Of a stretch of 64,000 nucleotides of DNA, positions 18,224 through 27,036 are shown piece by piece. Where the stretch lies: the NCBI RefSeq assembly GCF_002374835.1, contig NZ_NWVD01000001.1:496001-560000 (forward strand), in the 5' to 3' direction. The notes below the pieces were generated by a model that worked only from the letters and a program-made list of their open reading frames with translations, was not told where the DNA came from and made no database searches. Within the stretch, counting starts at the first letter, position 1; every line of letters begins with the position of its first letter. Made by a program: the position numbers and the translations under genes. Source of the DNA: Sphingomonas ginsenosidimutans. Its GTDB lineage: Bacteria > Pseudomonadota > Alphaproteobacteria > Sphingomonadales > Sphingomonadaceae.

Positions 18224-18310
18224 TCAGATCGTGGTCAGGACCACGCCGACCACCAGCGCCTGAGCCGCGATCGCCAGCGCGGTGCTGACGGCGGTTTCGA
18301 ACGTGCGCAT
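18224..18310 (-). CDS. 28-residue single-helix membrane peptide
   Basis: A short ORF of 28 codons with a strong ribosome binding site, AGGAG seven bases before the ATG. After 'MRTFETAVSTALA' the peptide is almost wholly hydrophobic ('LVVGVVLTTI' at the end), enough for one membrane helix. It sits alone between mobA and purB on the same strand. The upstream region contains direct repeats (18371-18413). No function can be assigned. The good SD, the hydrophobic pattern and a clean stop argue for a real gene, but conservation was not tested. Confidence 0.6.
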   Translation of the reverse strand: MRTFETAVSTALAIAAQALVVGVVLTTI

Positions 18311-18370
18311 GATGGGTCTCCTGTGCCGGATAGGTCCGACACGGCGCCATCTATGGATCGTTACGCTGCG

Positions 18371-18413
18371 GCGCAACAAACGTGCGCAACAATCTTGCTT
18401 GCACTTGTTGCAA
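18371..18413. repeat. direct and inverted GCAACAA repeats upstream of the 28-codon gene
   Basis: GCGCAACAA occurs at 18371-18379 and 18384-18392 (13-base period), and the inverted form TTGTTGCAA at 18405-18413. The locally lower GC and the position 60-100 bases upstream of the small minus-strand gene suggest a regulator-binding or promoter region. No known factor is recognised. Confidence 0.4.
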
Positions 18414-18490
18414 TCACGTGACGGAAGTGTGGCATTCTTGCGACACCGGGTGGGCGTCTCGTGGAAGCGCGGTCCTTGCCCGTTACCTTG

Positions 18491-18513
18491 TCATGCCGGA
18501 ACACGTCCGGCAC
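18491..18513. repeat. intergenic palindromic repeat
   Basis: TGCCGGA / TCCGGCA stem with loop ACACG (18494-18512), just past the end of purB. It is the same stem as at 11247 and 17525. Confidence 0.75.
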
Positions 18514-18533
18514 GACGACGGGGTTGAGCCTCT

Positions 18534-19847
18534 TCAGCCGCCGAACACCCGGTCGAAGATCGTGTCGACGTGCTTGAAATGATAGCCCAGGTCGAATTTC
18601 TCGTCGATTTGCGCCGGGGACAGCGCGGCGGTGACTTCCGGGTCAGCCTTCAGCAGTTCCTGCAACGACAGCTGCCCGTCCGATTCCCACACCTTCATCG
18701 CGTTGCGCTGGACCAGCCGGTACGAATCCTCGCGGCTGACCCCCGCCTGCGTCAGCGCCAGCAGCACGCGCTGCGAATGGACGAGGCCGCCCATCCGGTC
18801 GAGGTTCTTCTGCATCCGCTCGGGGTAGACCAGCAGCTTGTCGACCACCCCGGTCAGCCGCGCCAGCGCGAAGTCGAGCGTGATCGTCGCGTCCGGCCCG
18901 ATATAGCGTTCGACCGACGAATGGCTGATGTCGCGTTCGTGCCACAGCGCGACATTCTCCAGTGCGGGGGTGACATAGCCGCGCACCATCCGGGCCAGCC
19001 CGGTCAGATTCTCGGTCAGCACCGGGTTGCGCTTGTGCGGCATCGCCGACGACCCCTTCTGGCCGGGGGAGAAATATTCCTCCGCCTCCAGCACCTCGGT
19101 GCGTTGCAGGTGGCGCACTTCGGTCGCGACGCGCTCGACCGAGCTGGCGATGACGCCCAGCGTGGCGAAGAACATCGCGTGGCGATCGCGCGGGATCACC
19201 TGGGTAGAGACCGGCTCGATCGCGAGGCCGAGCTTGCCCGCGACATGTTCCTCGACGCGCGGATCGACATTGGCGAAGGTGCCGACCGCGCCGGAAATCG
19301 CGCAGGTGGCGATATCCTCGCGCGCCGCGACCAACCGCGTGCGGTGGCGCGAGAATTCGGCATGCGCCTGCGCCAGCTTCAGCCCGAACGTCACCGGCTC
19401 GGCATGGATGCCGTGGCTGCGCCCGATCGTCGGGGTCAGCTTGTGCTCCTTCGCGCGGCGTTCCAGCACCGCCAGCAGCGCGTCGATATCCGCGATCAGC
19501 AGGTCGGCGGCACGGGCCAGCTGCACCGACAGCGTGGTGTCTAGCACGTCGGAGGAGGTCATCCCCTGGTGCATGAAGCGCGCTTCATCGCCCACCTGCT
19601 CGGCGACCCAGGTCAGGAACGCGATCACGTCATGCTTGGTCACCGCCTCGATCGCGTCGATCGCGGCGACGTCGATCGCCGGCTTCGTCGCCCACCACGC
19701 CCACAGCGCCTGCGCCGCGCTCTTGGGCACCACGCCCAGCTCGGCGAGTGCGTCGGTGGCATGTGCCTCGATCTCGAACCAGATCGCGTAGCGCGCCTCC
19801 GGCGTCCAGATCGCGGCCATGTCGGGGCGGGAATAGCGGGGGATCAT
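18534..19847 (-). CDS. purB: adenylosuccinate lyase
   Basis: 437 residues of the fumarase/aspartase superfamily. PurB cleaves SAICAR and adenylosuccinate in purine synthesis, releasing fumarate. The superfamily signature is 'GQKGSSAMPHKRNPVL'; 'MTSSDVLDTTLSVQLARA' and the catalytic-His region 'TIGRSHGIHAEPVTFG' are also present. The start 'MIPRYSRPDMAAIW' matches homologues; a longer in-frame extension would read into the neighbouring gene's leader. The length fits the family. Confidence 0.96.
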   Translation of the reverse strand: MIPRYSRPDMAAIWTPEARYAIWFEIEAHATDALAELGVVPKSAAQALWAWWATKPAIDVAAIDAIEAVTKHDVIAFLTWVAEQVGDEARFMHQGMTSSDVLDTTLSVQLARAADLLIADIDALLAVLERRAKEHKLTPTIGRSHGIHAEPVTFGLKLAQAHAEFSRHRTRLVAAREDIATCAISGAVGTFANVDPRVEEHVAGKLGLAIEPVSTQVIPRDRHAMFFATLGVIASSVERVATEVRHLQRTEVLEAEEYFSPGQKGSSAMPHKRNPVLTENLTGLARMVRGYVTPALENVALWHERDISHSSVERYIGPDATITLDFALARLTGVVDKLLVYPERMQKNLDRMGGLVHSQRVLLALTQAGVSREDSYRLVQRNAMKVWESDGQLSLQELLKADPEVTAALSPAQIDEKFDLGYHFKHVDTIFDRVFGG

Positions 19848-19959
19848 CGGGCGGTTCCTGAACGGGGATAGGTGATCGCGCGCCGTTAGCAGTGTGCCGG
19901 GGGAGGGGCAAACGCGGGGATATATGCTACGAGCGCCGCGCGGTTTTACGGAGGTAATC

Positions 19960-20280
19960 ATGGCGGGATACCGACGCCGCATCCAGATGCCTACTGGGCT
20001 TCTCATCCTCTTGGTGGAAAGTCGTTGCGTGGCCGCGTTCGCCCAGCGCACCCAAAACGATCAAACGATGATTGCCCAGGAGCCCGCGGCCTCGATCGGC
20101 ACAGCGACGCAGGAACCGGACGGAACGATCGTCCTGTCACTCCGCGCGACGGGCGCAGCGGGAGCGTCGGGTGACGCCGTCGTTCGCTATCCGCCCAATG
20201 ACCCGAATTACGCGGCAGTGAAGAAGCACATCGGATCGATCCCGGAAAACGGGTCGGTCGAGGTCAAACCCTTCCCGTAG
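19960..20280 (+). CDS. small secreted protein of unknown function
   Basis: 106 residues. The start is fixed by a strong SD (GGAGG, six bases before the ATG). The N-terminus 'MAGYRRRIQMPTGLLILLV' is a positively charged, hydrophobic signal-peptide-like segment ending near 'AAFAQ'. The mature part is about 80 residues, with 'GTIVLSLRATGAAGASGDAV' and 'YPPNDPNYAAVKKHIG'. I do not recognise a family. It is divergent from purB and converges on radC, with 9 bases between stops. Confidence 0.6.
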   Translation: MAGYRRRIQMPTGLLILLVESRCVAAFAQRTQNDQTMIAQEPAASIGTATQEPDGTIVLSLRATGAAGASGDAVVRYPPNDPNYAAVKKHIGSIPENGSVEVKPFP

Positions 20281-20289
20281 ATCAGCCGC

Positions 20290-20979
20290 CTAGATCAACC
20301 CCTTCGCGCGCAGGCTCACCTGCCCGGCCGCCCCCACGATGATATGGTCGTGCACGACGATGTTCAGCGGCTTGCCCGCCGCGATGATCGCGCGGGTGAT
20401 GTCGATGTCGGCGCGACTGGGGGAGGGATCGCCCGACGGGTGGTTGTGGACCAGAATCAGCGCGGCGGAGCCGATCTCCAGCGCGCGCTTGATGACCTCG
20501 CGCACGTGCACCGCGGCCTCGTCGATCGTCCCGCGCGACATCTGTTCGTCGCGGATCAGCATGTTGCGGGTGTTGAGGTGCAGGACGCGGAACTGTTCGA
20601 TCGTGTCGTGCGCCAGCGCGGCGTGCAGGTAATCGGCCAGCGCCTGCCAGTTGGACAGGATCGGCGCCGCGCGCGTGCGGGCGCGGATCAGCCGCAGCGA
20701 GGTGGCGTGCGCGATCTTGATCGCCGCGGCGGTGACGTCGCCCATCCCCTTCACGCGCAGGAGCGCCTGCGGATCGGCGGCCAGGAGCCCGCCGATCCCG
20801 CCGAATTCGTCCAGCAGCCGCTTGGCAAGTTCCTTGGTATCGCGCCGCGGCAATGCCACCGCGAGTAGATATTCGATCAGTTCGTGGTCGTGCAGCCCCT
20901 CCGCATCGGCGAACAGGCGCGCGCGCAGCCGGGCGCGATGCCCCGAGGCATCGGTGACGGGGGCATCGGCATCCAGCAT
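20290..20979 (-). CDS. radC: RadC-family JAB/MPN domain protein
   Basis: 229 residues of the UPF0758 family. An N-terminal helix-hairpin-helix region ('GIGGLLAADPQALLRVKGMG') is followed by the JAMM metalloprotease-like core 'LVHNHPSGDPSPSRADIDIT', with the zinc-binding HxH...D pattern complete. RadC was once linked to DNA repair, but its role remains unclear; a metal-dependent hydrolase function is inferred from the motif. It stands alone and is divergent from ydbH (98 bases between starts). Confidence 0.92.
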   Translation of the reverse strand: MLDADAPVTDASGHRARLRARLFADAEGLHDHELIEYLLAVALPRRDTKELAKRLLDEFGGIGGLLAADPQALLRVKGMGDVTAAAIKIAHATSLRLIRARTRAAPILSNWQALADYLHAALAHDTIEQFRVLHLNTRNMLIRDEQMSRGTIDEAAVHVREVIKRALEIGSAALILVHNHPSGDPSPSRADIDITRAIIAAGKPLNIVVHDHIIVGAAGQVSLRAKGLI

Positions 20980-21077
20980 CGCGGCGCACGATATGCCGCC
21001 CCCGGCGGGCGCGCAATTGCGTGAGACGATCGGGCGGGGCTATGCATGGTGCGGATGATGCGGGTGGAGTGGCGTAG

Positions 21078-24000
21078 ATGAGCACGGCGGCGGAACCGCC
21101 CCCGCCGGACGGGCGCACGGCCCGGCGCGGTCGCCGTGCGCTGGTCGCCGTGTCGGTGCTGGCGCTGGCCGCGGGCGCGGGCGTGTGGCTGTCGCGCGTG
21201 CCGATCGCGACGCAGGTCATCGACCGCGAACTGGCCACGCGGGGCGTGCCGGCGCGCTATCATATCAGCGACCTGGGGCTGGGGCGGCAGCGGCTGACGA
21301 ACGTGGTGATCGGCGATCCGCGCGATCCCGATCTGGTGGCGGACTGGGTGGAGACGTCCACCGACGTCGGCCTGTCGGGCGCGCGTGTCGTCGCGGTGCG
21401 CGCCGGCCATGTGCGCGCGCGGGCGCGCTGGATCGACGGCAAGCTGTCGCTGGGCGCGATCGACCGGCTGCTGCCGGCACCGACCGCCGGCACCGCGCCG
21501 TTCGCACTGCCGTCGCTATCGATCGACGTGGCCGATGCGCGCGCGCGGGTGGAGACGCCGGCGGGCGTGGTGGGGGTGAAGCTGACCGGGCGCGGGCGGC
21601 TGGACGATGGCTTCGCCGGCACGATCGCGGCGGTAGCGCCGCGCGTCGCGGCGGGTGGCTGCACGGTGGCGGACGCCCATGCCGTGCTGGCGATCGCGAT
21701 CCGCCGCGGCGCGCCGACGCTGACCGGGCCGGTCGGCGCCACGCGCGTCACCTGTGCCGGCGGGGTCGCGGCGCAGCAGGTCGCGGCGGGCGCGCAGGTG
21801 ACGCTGGGCGCGGGGTTTGACCGCTGGCAGGGCACGCTGCATCACGCCGGCGCGGCGGTGGTGCGCGCGCCCGGCTATGGCGTGGAGCGCCTGACCGGGA
21901 CGATCGCGTTCGACGGACATGCGCGCGCGACGAAGGGCGACGTGCGGCTGGCGTCGGGGCCGCTGACCGTCCCCGGCGTGCGGGCGAAGGGCGCGACGAT
22001 CGCGGGCCGCTACGCGCTGGGCGGCGCGGCGCCCGCGTTCGCTGGATCGGTGACCAGCCGCGGCACCGCGCTGGCGCCTGCGATGCTGCGGCAGGTGACG
22101 GCGCGGGCCGACGCGGCCGCCGGATCGCCGGTCGCGCCATTGGTCCGGCAGGCCGCGATGGCGGCGGCGCGCGCGGGCCGCGCGTTCGACATGGCGGCGC
22201 GGGTCGGCCTTGCCGATGGCGCGGCGGCGGTGCCGGACCTTACGCTGACCGCCGCCAGCGGCGCGCGGGTGACGGTGCGCGGCGATGCGCTGCGCGTCGG
22301 CGGGGTCGCAGTGGGCGGGCGGTTGCGCATGGCGGGCGGCGGACTGCCGACGGTCGCCGCCGACCTGACGCAAGGCACGGGCGGCGCGATCGCGGGGACG
22401 GTGCGGATGGCGCCCTATGCCGCGAACGGTGCGCGGCTGGAACTGACCCCGGTGCGGATCGCGGGGCGGCGGGTGACGACGCAGCTGACGCTCAGCGGTC
22501 CGCTCGGCGGTGGGCGCGTCGACGGGCTGGTCGTGCCGGTCGATGCGCGCTGGCGCGGATCGCGCCTCGCGCTCAACCCCGCATGCACGCCGGTGACGAT
22601 CCGGTCGCTGGCACTGTCGGGGCTCCGGCTCGACCCCGCGCGGCTGACCTTGTGCCCGAGCGGGGCTGCGCTGGTCGAGGTGGCGGGCGGGCGCGTCGCG
22701 GGCGGAGTGCGGATCGGCACGGCGGCGTTGCGCGGCACGATCGGCGGCACGCCGCTGGCCGTCGAGACCGCGGGCGGGACCGTGCGGCTGGGCGATCGCG
22801 GCTTCGCGCTGGCGGACGTGCGTGCGGCGCTGGGCGCGGAGGGGCGCGTCACGCATATCGCCGCCGCTCGGCTCGACGGGCGCGTCACGTCCGCAGGGAT
22901 CGCTGGCGCCTTCGCGGGGCTGGCGGGGCAGATCGCCAACGTGCCGCTGGCGATGAGCGCGGGGGAGGGCGAATGGCGGCTGGCGGGCGGCGTGCTGTCG
23001 CTGGACGGCGCGCTGTCGGTCGCCGACACGCAGACGCCCGCGCGGTTCGAACCGATGGCCGCGCGCGACGTCGCGCTGGTGCTGAAGGACGGGCGGATCG
23101 ATGCGCGCGGCACACTCCACGAACCCGTCACCGGCACGAAGGTGGCCGATGTGACGATCGCGCACCGGTTGGCGAGCGGCGAGGGCCAGGCGCATCTGGC
23201 GGTCCCCGGCATCACCTTTGGCGAGGGATTGCAGCCCGACCGGCTGACGCGGCTGACGTTCGGCGTGATCGCCGACGTGAAGGGGACGGTCAGCGGGCAG
23301 GGCGATATCGACTGGGGCGCGAAGGGGGTGACCAGCACCGGCACCTTCACCACGCCGGGCACCGATCTGGCCGCCGCGTTCGGCCCGGTGCAGGGGCTGG
23401 CCGGGACGATCCGCTTCACCGACCTGCTGGCGCTGGAAAGCGCGCCGGGGCAGGTGGCGACGGTGGCGTCGATCAACCCCGGTGTCCCCGTCACCGACGG
23501 GCGGATCGTGTTTCAGACGCTGCGCGATACGAAGGTGAAGGTGACCAGCGGCATCTGGCCGTTCGCGGGCGGCACGCTGTCGCTCGACCCCACGCTGCTG
23601 GATTTTTCGGAAAGCGGGCAGACGCGCCGCATGACCTTCCACGTCACCGGCATGGACGCGGGCAAGTTCCTGCAGCAGTTCGATTTCTCGAACCTCAACG
23701 CCACCGGCGTGTTCGACGGGGTGTTGCCGATGGTGTTCGACGCCAATGGCGGGCGGATCGAGGGCGGGCGGCTGATCGCGCGCGCCGGCGGCGGGGGCAT
23801 CGCCTATCTGGGCGAGCTGACCGAGAAGGATCTGGGCTTCTGGGGCAATCTGGCGTTCCAGTCGCTGCGCTCGCTCACCTATCGCGAGCTGGTGCTGGAG
23901 ATGGACGGGCCGCTGGCGGGCGAGATGGTGACGGGCGTGCGCTTCACCGGCATCCGCCAGGGCGCGGGCGCCAAGAGCAATTTCCTGCTGCGTCGCCTGA

Positions 24001-24206
24001 CGCGGCTGCCGATCGTGTTCAACATCACGATCCGTGCGCCGTTCCGCGGGCTGATCGATTCGGCGGCGAGCTTCTACGATCCGCAGCGGCTGGTGGCGCG
24101 CAACCTGCAGGCGTTGATCGCGGAGCAGAACCGGCAGGCCGAACGGAATGCGCAAGGGGAACAGGGGGGCGCCGTTCAGCCCCCGGAAAGCGGGAATGTG
24201 CCATGA
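21078..24206 (+). CDS. ydbH: YdbH-family envelope lipid-transport protein
   Basis: 1042 residues: an N-terminal inner-membrane helix ('LVAVSVLALAAGAGVWL', about residues 21-37) followed by a very long Gly/Val-rich beta-strand body, and a C-terminal helical tail 'ARNLQALIAEQNRQAERN'. The YdbH family belongs to the AsmA-like bridge proteins that carry phospholipids between inner and outer membrane, partly redundant with TamB and YhdP. The identification is supported by the two downstream genes, which are its usual partners. The stop overlaps the ynbE start (ATGA). Confidence 0.85.
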   Translation: MSTAAEPPPPDGRTARRGRRALVAVSVLALAAGAGVWLSRVPIATQVIDRELATRGVPARYHISDLGLGRQRLTNVVIGDPRDPDLVADWVETSTDVGLSGARVVAVRAGHVRARARWIDGKLSLGAIDRLLPAPTAGTAPFALPSLSIDVADARARVETPAGVVGVKLTGRGRLDDGFAGTIAAVAPRVAAGGCTVADAHAVLAIAIRRGAPTLTGPVGATRVTCAGGVAAQQVAAGAQVTLGAGFDRWQGTLHHAGAAVVRAPGYGVERLTGTIAFDGHARATKGDVRLASGPLTVPGVRAKGATIAGRYALGGAAPAFAGSVTSRGTALAPAMLRQVTARADAAAGSPVAPLVRQAAMAAARAGRAFDMAARVGLADGAAAVPDLTLTAASGARVTVRGDALRVGGVAVGGRLRMAGGGLPTVAADLTQGTGGAIAGTVRMAPYAANGARLELTPVRIAGRRVTTQLTLSGPLGGGRVDGLVVPVDARWRGSRLALNPACTPVTIRSLALSGLRLDPARLTLCPSGAALVEVAGGRVAGGVRIGTAALRGTIGGTPLAVETAGGTVRLGDRGFALADVRAALGAEGRVTHIAAARLDGRVTSAGIAGAFAGLAGQIANVPLAMSAGEGEWRLAGGVLSLDGALSVADTQTPARFEPMAARDVALVLKDGRIDARGTLHEPVTGTKVADVTIAHRLASGEGQAHLAVPGITFGEGLQPDRLTRLTFGVIADVKGTVSGQGDIDWGAKGVTSTGTFTTPGTDLAAAFGPVQGLAGTIRFTDLLALESAPGQVATVASINPGVPVTDGRIVFQTLRDTKVKVTSGIWPFAGGTLSLDPTLLDFSESGQTRRMTFHVTGMDAGKFLQQFDFSNLNATGVFDGVLPMVFDANGGRIEGGRLIARAGGGGIAYLGELTEKDLGFWGNLAFQSLRSLTYRELVLEMDGPLAGEMVTGVRFTGIRQGAGAKSNFLLRRLTRLPIVFNITIRAPFRGLIDSAASFYDPQRLVARNLQALIAEQNRQAERNAQGEQGGAVQPPESGNVP

Positions 24207-24421
24207 CCGAAACGGAAGTGCGGAAGGTGAGCGTGACGACCAGGCTGATGGCGATGGCGGTGATGACCGGGATGCCCTTGATCGCGGGGGGGTGCGTAAA
24301 CATCTCGGCACCCGACAAGCCGATCCAGATCAACCTGAACATCAACGTCACGCAGGAAGTGGTCTATCGCCTCGACAACGAAGCGAAGTCGCTCATCAAG
24401 CAGAATCCGGGGATTTTCTGA
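24203..24421 (+). CDS. ynbE: YnbE-like outer-membrane lipoprotein
   Basis: 72 residues with a lipoprotein signal ('MAVMTGMPLIAGGC'; the lipobox ends in Cys). The mature part carries the family core 'PIQINLNINVTQEVVYRL' and ends 'IKQNPGIF'. YnbE is the small outer-membrane partner of YdbH, thought to extend its beta-strand bridge. It overlaps the ydbH stop by four bases. The lipobox has Ala at -3 where Leu is usual, a mild deviation. Confidence 0.85.
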   Translation: MTETEVRKVSVTTRLMAMAVMTGMPLIAGGCVNISAPDKPIQINLNINVTQEVVYRLDNEAKSLIKQNPGIF

Positions 24422-24425
24422 CGCC

Positions 24426-24806
24426 ATGACCAACAAAGCCATTCTGATGATCGCCGGCGCGGTGGCGCTGGCGGCGGTGTCGGGCGCCGCCTGGGCGCAG
24501 CGCGACCCGGCCTATGCCGCGGCACGCGCGGCCGGCGAGGTGGGCGAGCAGCCCGACGGTTATCTGGGCGTGGTGGGCGGCGGCAACGCGCAGCTGCGCG
24601 CGCTGGTCAGCAACATCAACATCCAGCGCAAGGCCGCCTATACGCAAAAGGCGCAGGCCAGCGGCGCGACCGTGGAGCAGCTGGCCTTTACCAGCGGCTG
24701 CAACCTGATCGCGCAGACCAAGCCGGGCGAGAAGTATCGCACCCCCGACGGATCGTGGGAAACCCGCGGTGCGGGCGCGCCGGTGCGCGATTCGCGCTGC
24801 GTGTGA
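24426..24806 (+). CDS. ydbL: YdbL-family periplasmic protein (DUF1318)
   Basis: 126 residues with a signal peptide (cleavage near 'AAWA-QRD'). The mature protein has the DUF1318 pattern 'QPDGYLGVV', 'VSNINIQRKAAYTQKA' and 'YRTPDGSW'. YdbL modulates the YdbH-YnbE complex in enterobacteria; the same role is inferred from operon order here. It starts four bases after the ynbE stop and is the last gene of the operon. Confidence 0.85.
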   Translation: MTNKAILMIAGAVALAAVSGAAWAQRDPAYAAARAAGEVGEQPDGYLGVVGGGNAQLRALVSNINIQRKAAYTQKAQASGATVEQLAFTSGCNLIAQTKPGEKYRTPDGSWETRGAGAPVRDSRCV

Positions 24807-24837
24807 CCCGGTAAGGCGGGGTGCCGCGCCTCATGAA

Positions 24838-24860
24838 GGTCCCAGCCTTCGCTGGGACGG
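24838..24860. repeat. intergenic palindromic repeat
   Basis: A perfect 8-bp stem GTCCCAGC / GCTGGGAC with loop CTTC (24839-24858), followed by a degenerate CCGGCAGGGGCC half copy near 24889. It lies between the ydbL stop and the atp operon and could act as a transcription boundary. Confidence 0.8.
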
Positions 24861-25052
24861 CGGCCGATATCCTGCGTCGCCGCTGCGCCGGCAGGGGCCT
24901 TTCACGGTTCCTGCGCACCGCCCGTCGCTGATCCACAACGGTTGACACCCCCCGGACCCCCGGCTAACCGGGCCGTGCCTTGGCGGGGCTGCTCGCCGAC
25001 AGAGCGACTTCCCCTTCCTGGTTCGTACACGATCACGGGATGGGGATGCTGC

Positions 25053-25385
25053 GTGTCGGAGAATGGACCCGGACAGGATTTCCACGGCGCGGAAGACCCG
25101 CGGCTCGCCTCCATCGACAAACGGCTGGAGCGGGCGCGCAGGGATGAAGCGATCCGCACGGGGGCCGTGCGCGACGATGGGGGAGCCGGCTATCAGCTGG
25201 GCAACCGCGTGCTCGCCGCCCTGATCGGAAGTCTCGTCGGCTCGGCGCTGATCGGCTGGCTTATCGACCGCTGGTTCGGCACGACGCCCTGGGCGCTGAT
25301 CGTGATGCTGTTCCTGGGGATCGGCGTCGCGTTCAGGCAGATCATTCGGTTGACGACCAGGCGCCCGGACGACCCGGGCGCTTGA
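25053..25385 (+). CDS. atpI: AtpI/AtpZ-type ATP synthase accessory protein
   Basis: 110 residues with a charged N-terminal half ('LASIDKRLERARRDEA') and two predicted membrane helices ('RVLAALIGSLVGSALIGWLI' and 'WALIVMLFLGIGVAFRQII'). It is the first gene of the F0 operon. AtpI helps assemble the c-ring and may take part in magnesium handling. A GTG start at 25053 is chosen, because the longer frame has an unlikely N-terminus and relatives begin here. Confidence 0.82.
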   Translation: MSENGPGQDFHGAEDPRLASIDKRLERARRDEAIRTGAVRDDGGAGYQLGNRVLAALIGSLVGSALIGWLIDRWFGTTPWALIVMLFLGIGVAFRQIIRLTTRRPDDPGA

Positions 25386-25413
25386 CGTATGTAAGACGGT
25401 TGGGGACCAGCGC

Positions 25414-26202
25414 GTGGCGGCAGAAGGCGGCAAGATCGATCCGATGCACCAGTTCCTGATCGAGCCTGTGCTCGGTCAGAAATGGGTGGTGGGCGGCTAT
25501 GATCTGTCGTTCACCAATTCGGCACTGTGGATGGTCATCACCCTCGTGTGCCTGTGGCTGTTCATGCTGGGCGGGATGAAGCGCGAGCTGGTCCCCGGCC
25601 GCTGGCAGGCCGCGGTGGAGGGGTTCACCGGCTTCGTCCAGAACATGCTGACGTCGAACGTCGGGCCGGAGGGCAAGCGCTTCGTCCCCTACGTCTTCTC
25701 GCTGTTCATGTTCATCCTGTTCGCCAACGTCCTGGGCCTGATGCCGGTCGGCATCGTGCCGGGCTGGCATCCGTTCACGATCACCAGCCACCTGACCGTC
25801 ACCGGCGTGCTGGCGATCATCAGCTTCTCGATCGTGCTGATCGTCGGCTTCGGCAAGCACGGCTTCCACTTCTTCAGCCTGTTCGTGCCGCACGGCACGC
25901 CGGTGGTGATGATCCCGCTGATCTTCGTCGTCGAACTGCTGAGCTTCCTGGTCCGTCCGTTCTCGCTGGGGCTGCGACTGTTCGTCGCGATGACCGCGGG
26001 GCACATCCTGCTGAAGGTGCTGGCGGCGTTCGTCATCAACGGGCTGAACATGGGCGTCGGCTATGCCGCGATCGTCAGCCTGCCCAGCTTCGCGCTGATG
26101 ATCGGCATCACGCTGCTGGAACTGCTGGTGGCGGCGATCCAGGCCTATGTCTTTGCGCTGCTGACCAGCGTCTATCTCAACGACGCGGTCAACCTGCACT
26201 GA
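25414..26202 (+). CDS. atpB: F0F1 ATP synthase subunit a
   Basis: 262 residues with five or six membrane helices. Subunit a forms the proton half-channels against the c-ring. The essential Arg lies in 'VRPFSLGLRLFVAMTAGH', and a conserved C-terminal helix is 'FALMIGITLLELLVAAIQAY'. It has a GTG start (25414). It is followed by atpE after 46 bases. Confidence 0.97.
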   Translation: MAAEGGKIDPMHQFLIEPVLGQKWVVGGYDLSFTNSALWMVITLVCLWLFMLGGMKRELVPGRWQAAVEGFTGFVQNMLTSNVGPEGKRFVPYVFSLFMFILFANVLGLMPVGIVPGWHPFTITSHLTVTGVLAIISFSIVLIVGFGKHGFHFFSLFVPHGTPVVMIPLIFVVELLSFLVRPFSLGLRLFVAMTAGHILLKVLAAFVINGLNMGVGYAAIVSLPSFALMIGITLLELLVAAIQAYVFALLTSVYLNDAVNLH

Positions 26203-26248
26203 GTTTCCTTCGTTCAACCAACTGATTTTTCCACGGGAGTTTACTGAC

Positions 26249-26476
26249 ATGGACGCAACCGCCGCCAAGCTGCTCGGTGCTGGTCTCGCCGCGATCGGCA
26301 TGGGCATTGCCGCGCTGGGCGTGGGCAACGTGTTCGCCGCCTTCCTCGAAGGTGCGCTGCGCAACCCGGGTGCCGCCGACGGCCAGCAGGGTCGCCTGTT
26401 CATCGGCTTCGCCGGTGCGGAGCTTCTGGGCCTGCTCGCCTTCGTGACGATGATCATCCTGGTGTTCGTCGCGTAA
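26249..26476 (+). CDS. atpE: F0F1 ATP synthase subunit c
   Basis: 75 residues, two membrane helices joined by a polar loop ('GALRNPGAADGQQGRLF'). The proton-binding carboxylate is in the second helix, in 'GFAGAELLGLLAFVTM'. Subunit c oligomerises into the rotor ring. An SD-like GGGAG precedes the start. Single copy in the window. Confidence 0.97.
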   Translation: MDATAAKLLGAGLAAIGMGIAALGVGNVFAAFLEGALRNPGAADGQQGRLFIGFAGAELLGLLAFVTMIILVFVA

Positions 26477-26541
26477 CGACACGCCGACGGACCCGTCCCG
26501 TCCGCATCGTGCGGGCGGGGCACCAAGGATAGCGGACACCC

Positions 26542-27036
26542 ATGCCTCAAATCAGTCAGATCGCCGCCACCTACGCCTCGCAGATCTTCTGGCTGCTCGT
26601 CACCTTCGGCATCCTGTATTTCGGGATCGGCAAGATGATGGTTCCCAGGGTGCAGGGCGTGATGGACCTGCGCGAATCGAAGATCGCGCAGGATCTGGCC
26701 GATGCCGAAGCGGCGCGGGGCCAGGCCGACACGACCGAGGCGGCATGGACCGCGCGGATGGACGCCGCGCGTGCCGCCGCGCAGGCCGAGGTCGCCAAGG
26801 CCAAGGCGCAGGCGGCGACCGCTGCCGAAACGCAGATGCGCGCCGCCGACGCCGACCTGGCCGAGCGTGTGGCGCATCACGACGTGGCGATCGCCAATGC
26901 CAAGGCGGCGGCGATGGTCAACGTGCAGACGATCGCGGCGGAAGCCGCGCAGGAGCTGGTCGAGCGCCTGTCGGGCGTCGCCATCTCCCCCGAAGCCGCC
27001 AATGAGGCGGTGCGCAGGCAGATGACCCATGGCTAA
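26542..27036 (+). CDS. atpF': F0F1 ATP synthase subunit b' (peripheral stalk)
   Basis: 164 residues. One N-terminal membrane helix ('QIFWLLVTFGILYFGIGKMM') is followed by a long Ala/Glu-rich coiled coil. The gene lies first of two b-type genes, the usual order in alphaproteobacteria and photosynthetic bacteria, where b and b' pair into a heterodimeric stator. It overlaps the next gene by eight bases. Confidence 0.9.
   Translation: MPQISQIAATYASQIFWLLVTFGILYFGIGKMMVPRVQGVMDLRESKIAQDLADAEAARGQADTTEAAWTARMDAARAAAQAEVAKAKAQAATAAETQMRAADADLAERVAHHDVAIANAKAAAMVNVQTIAAEAAQELVERLSGVAISPEAANEAVRRQMTHG

Noticed and set aside
18282..18527. An 81-codon plus-strand frame opposite the 28-codon peptide gene
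   Set aside because: It has no SD and an irregular Arg/Cys-rich composition, and it ends inside a palindromic repeat.
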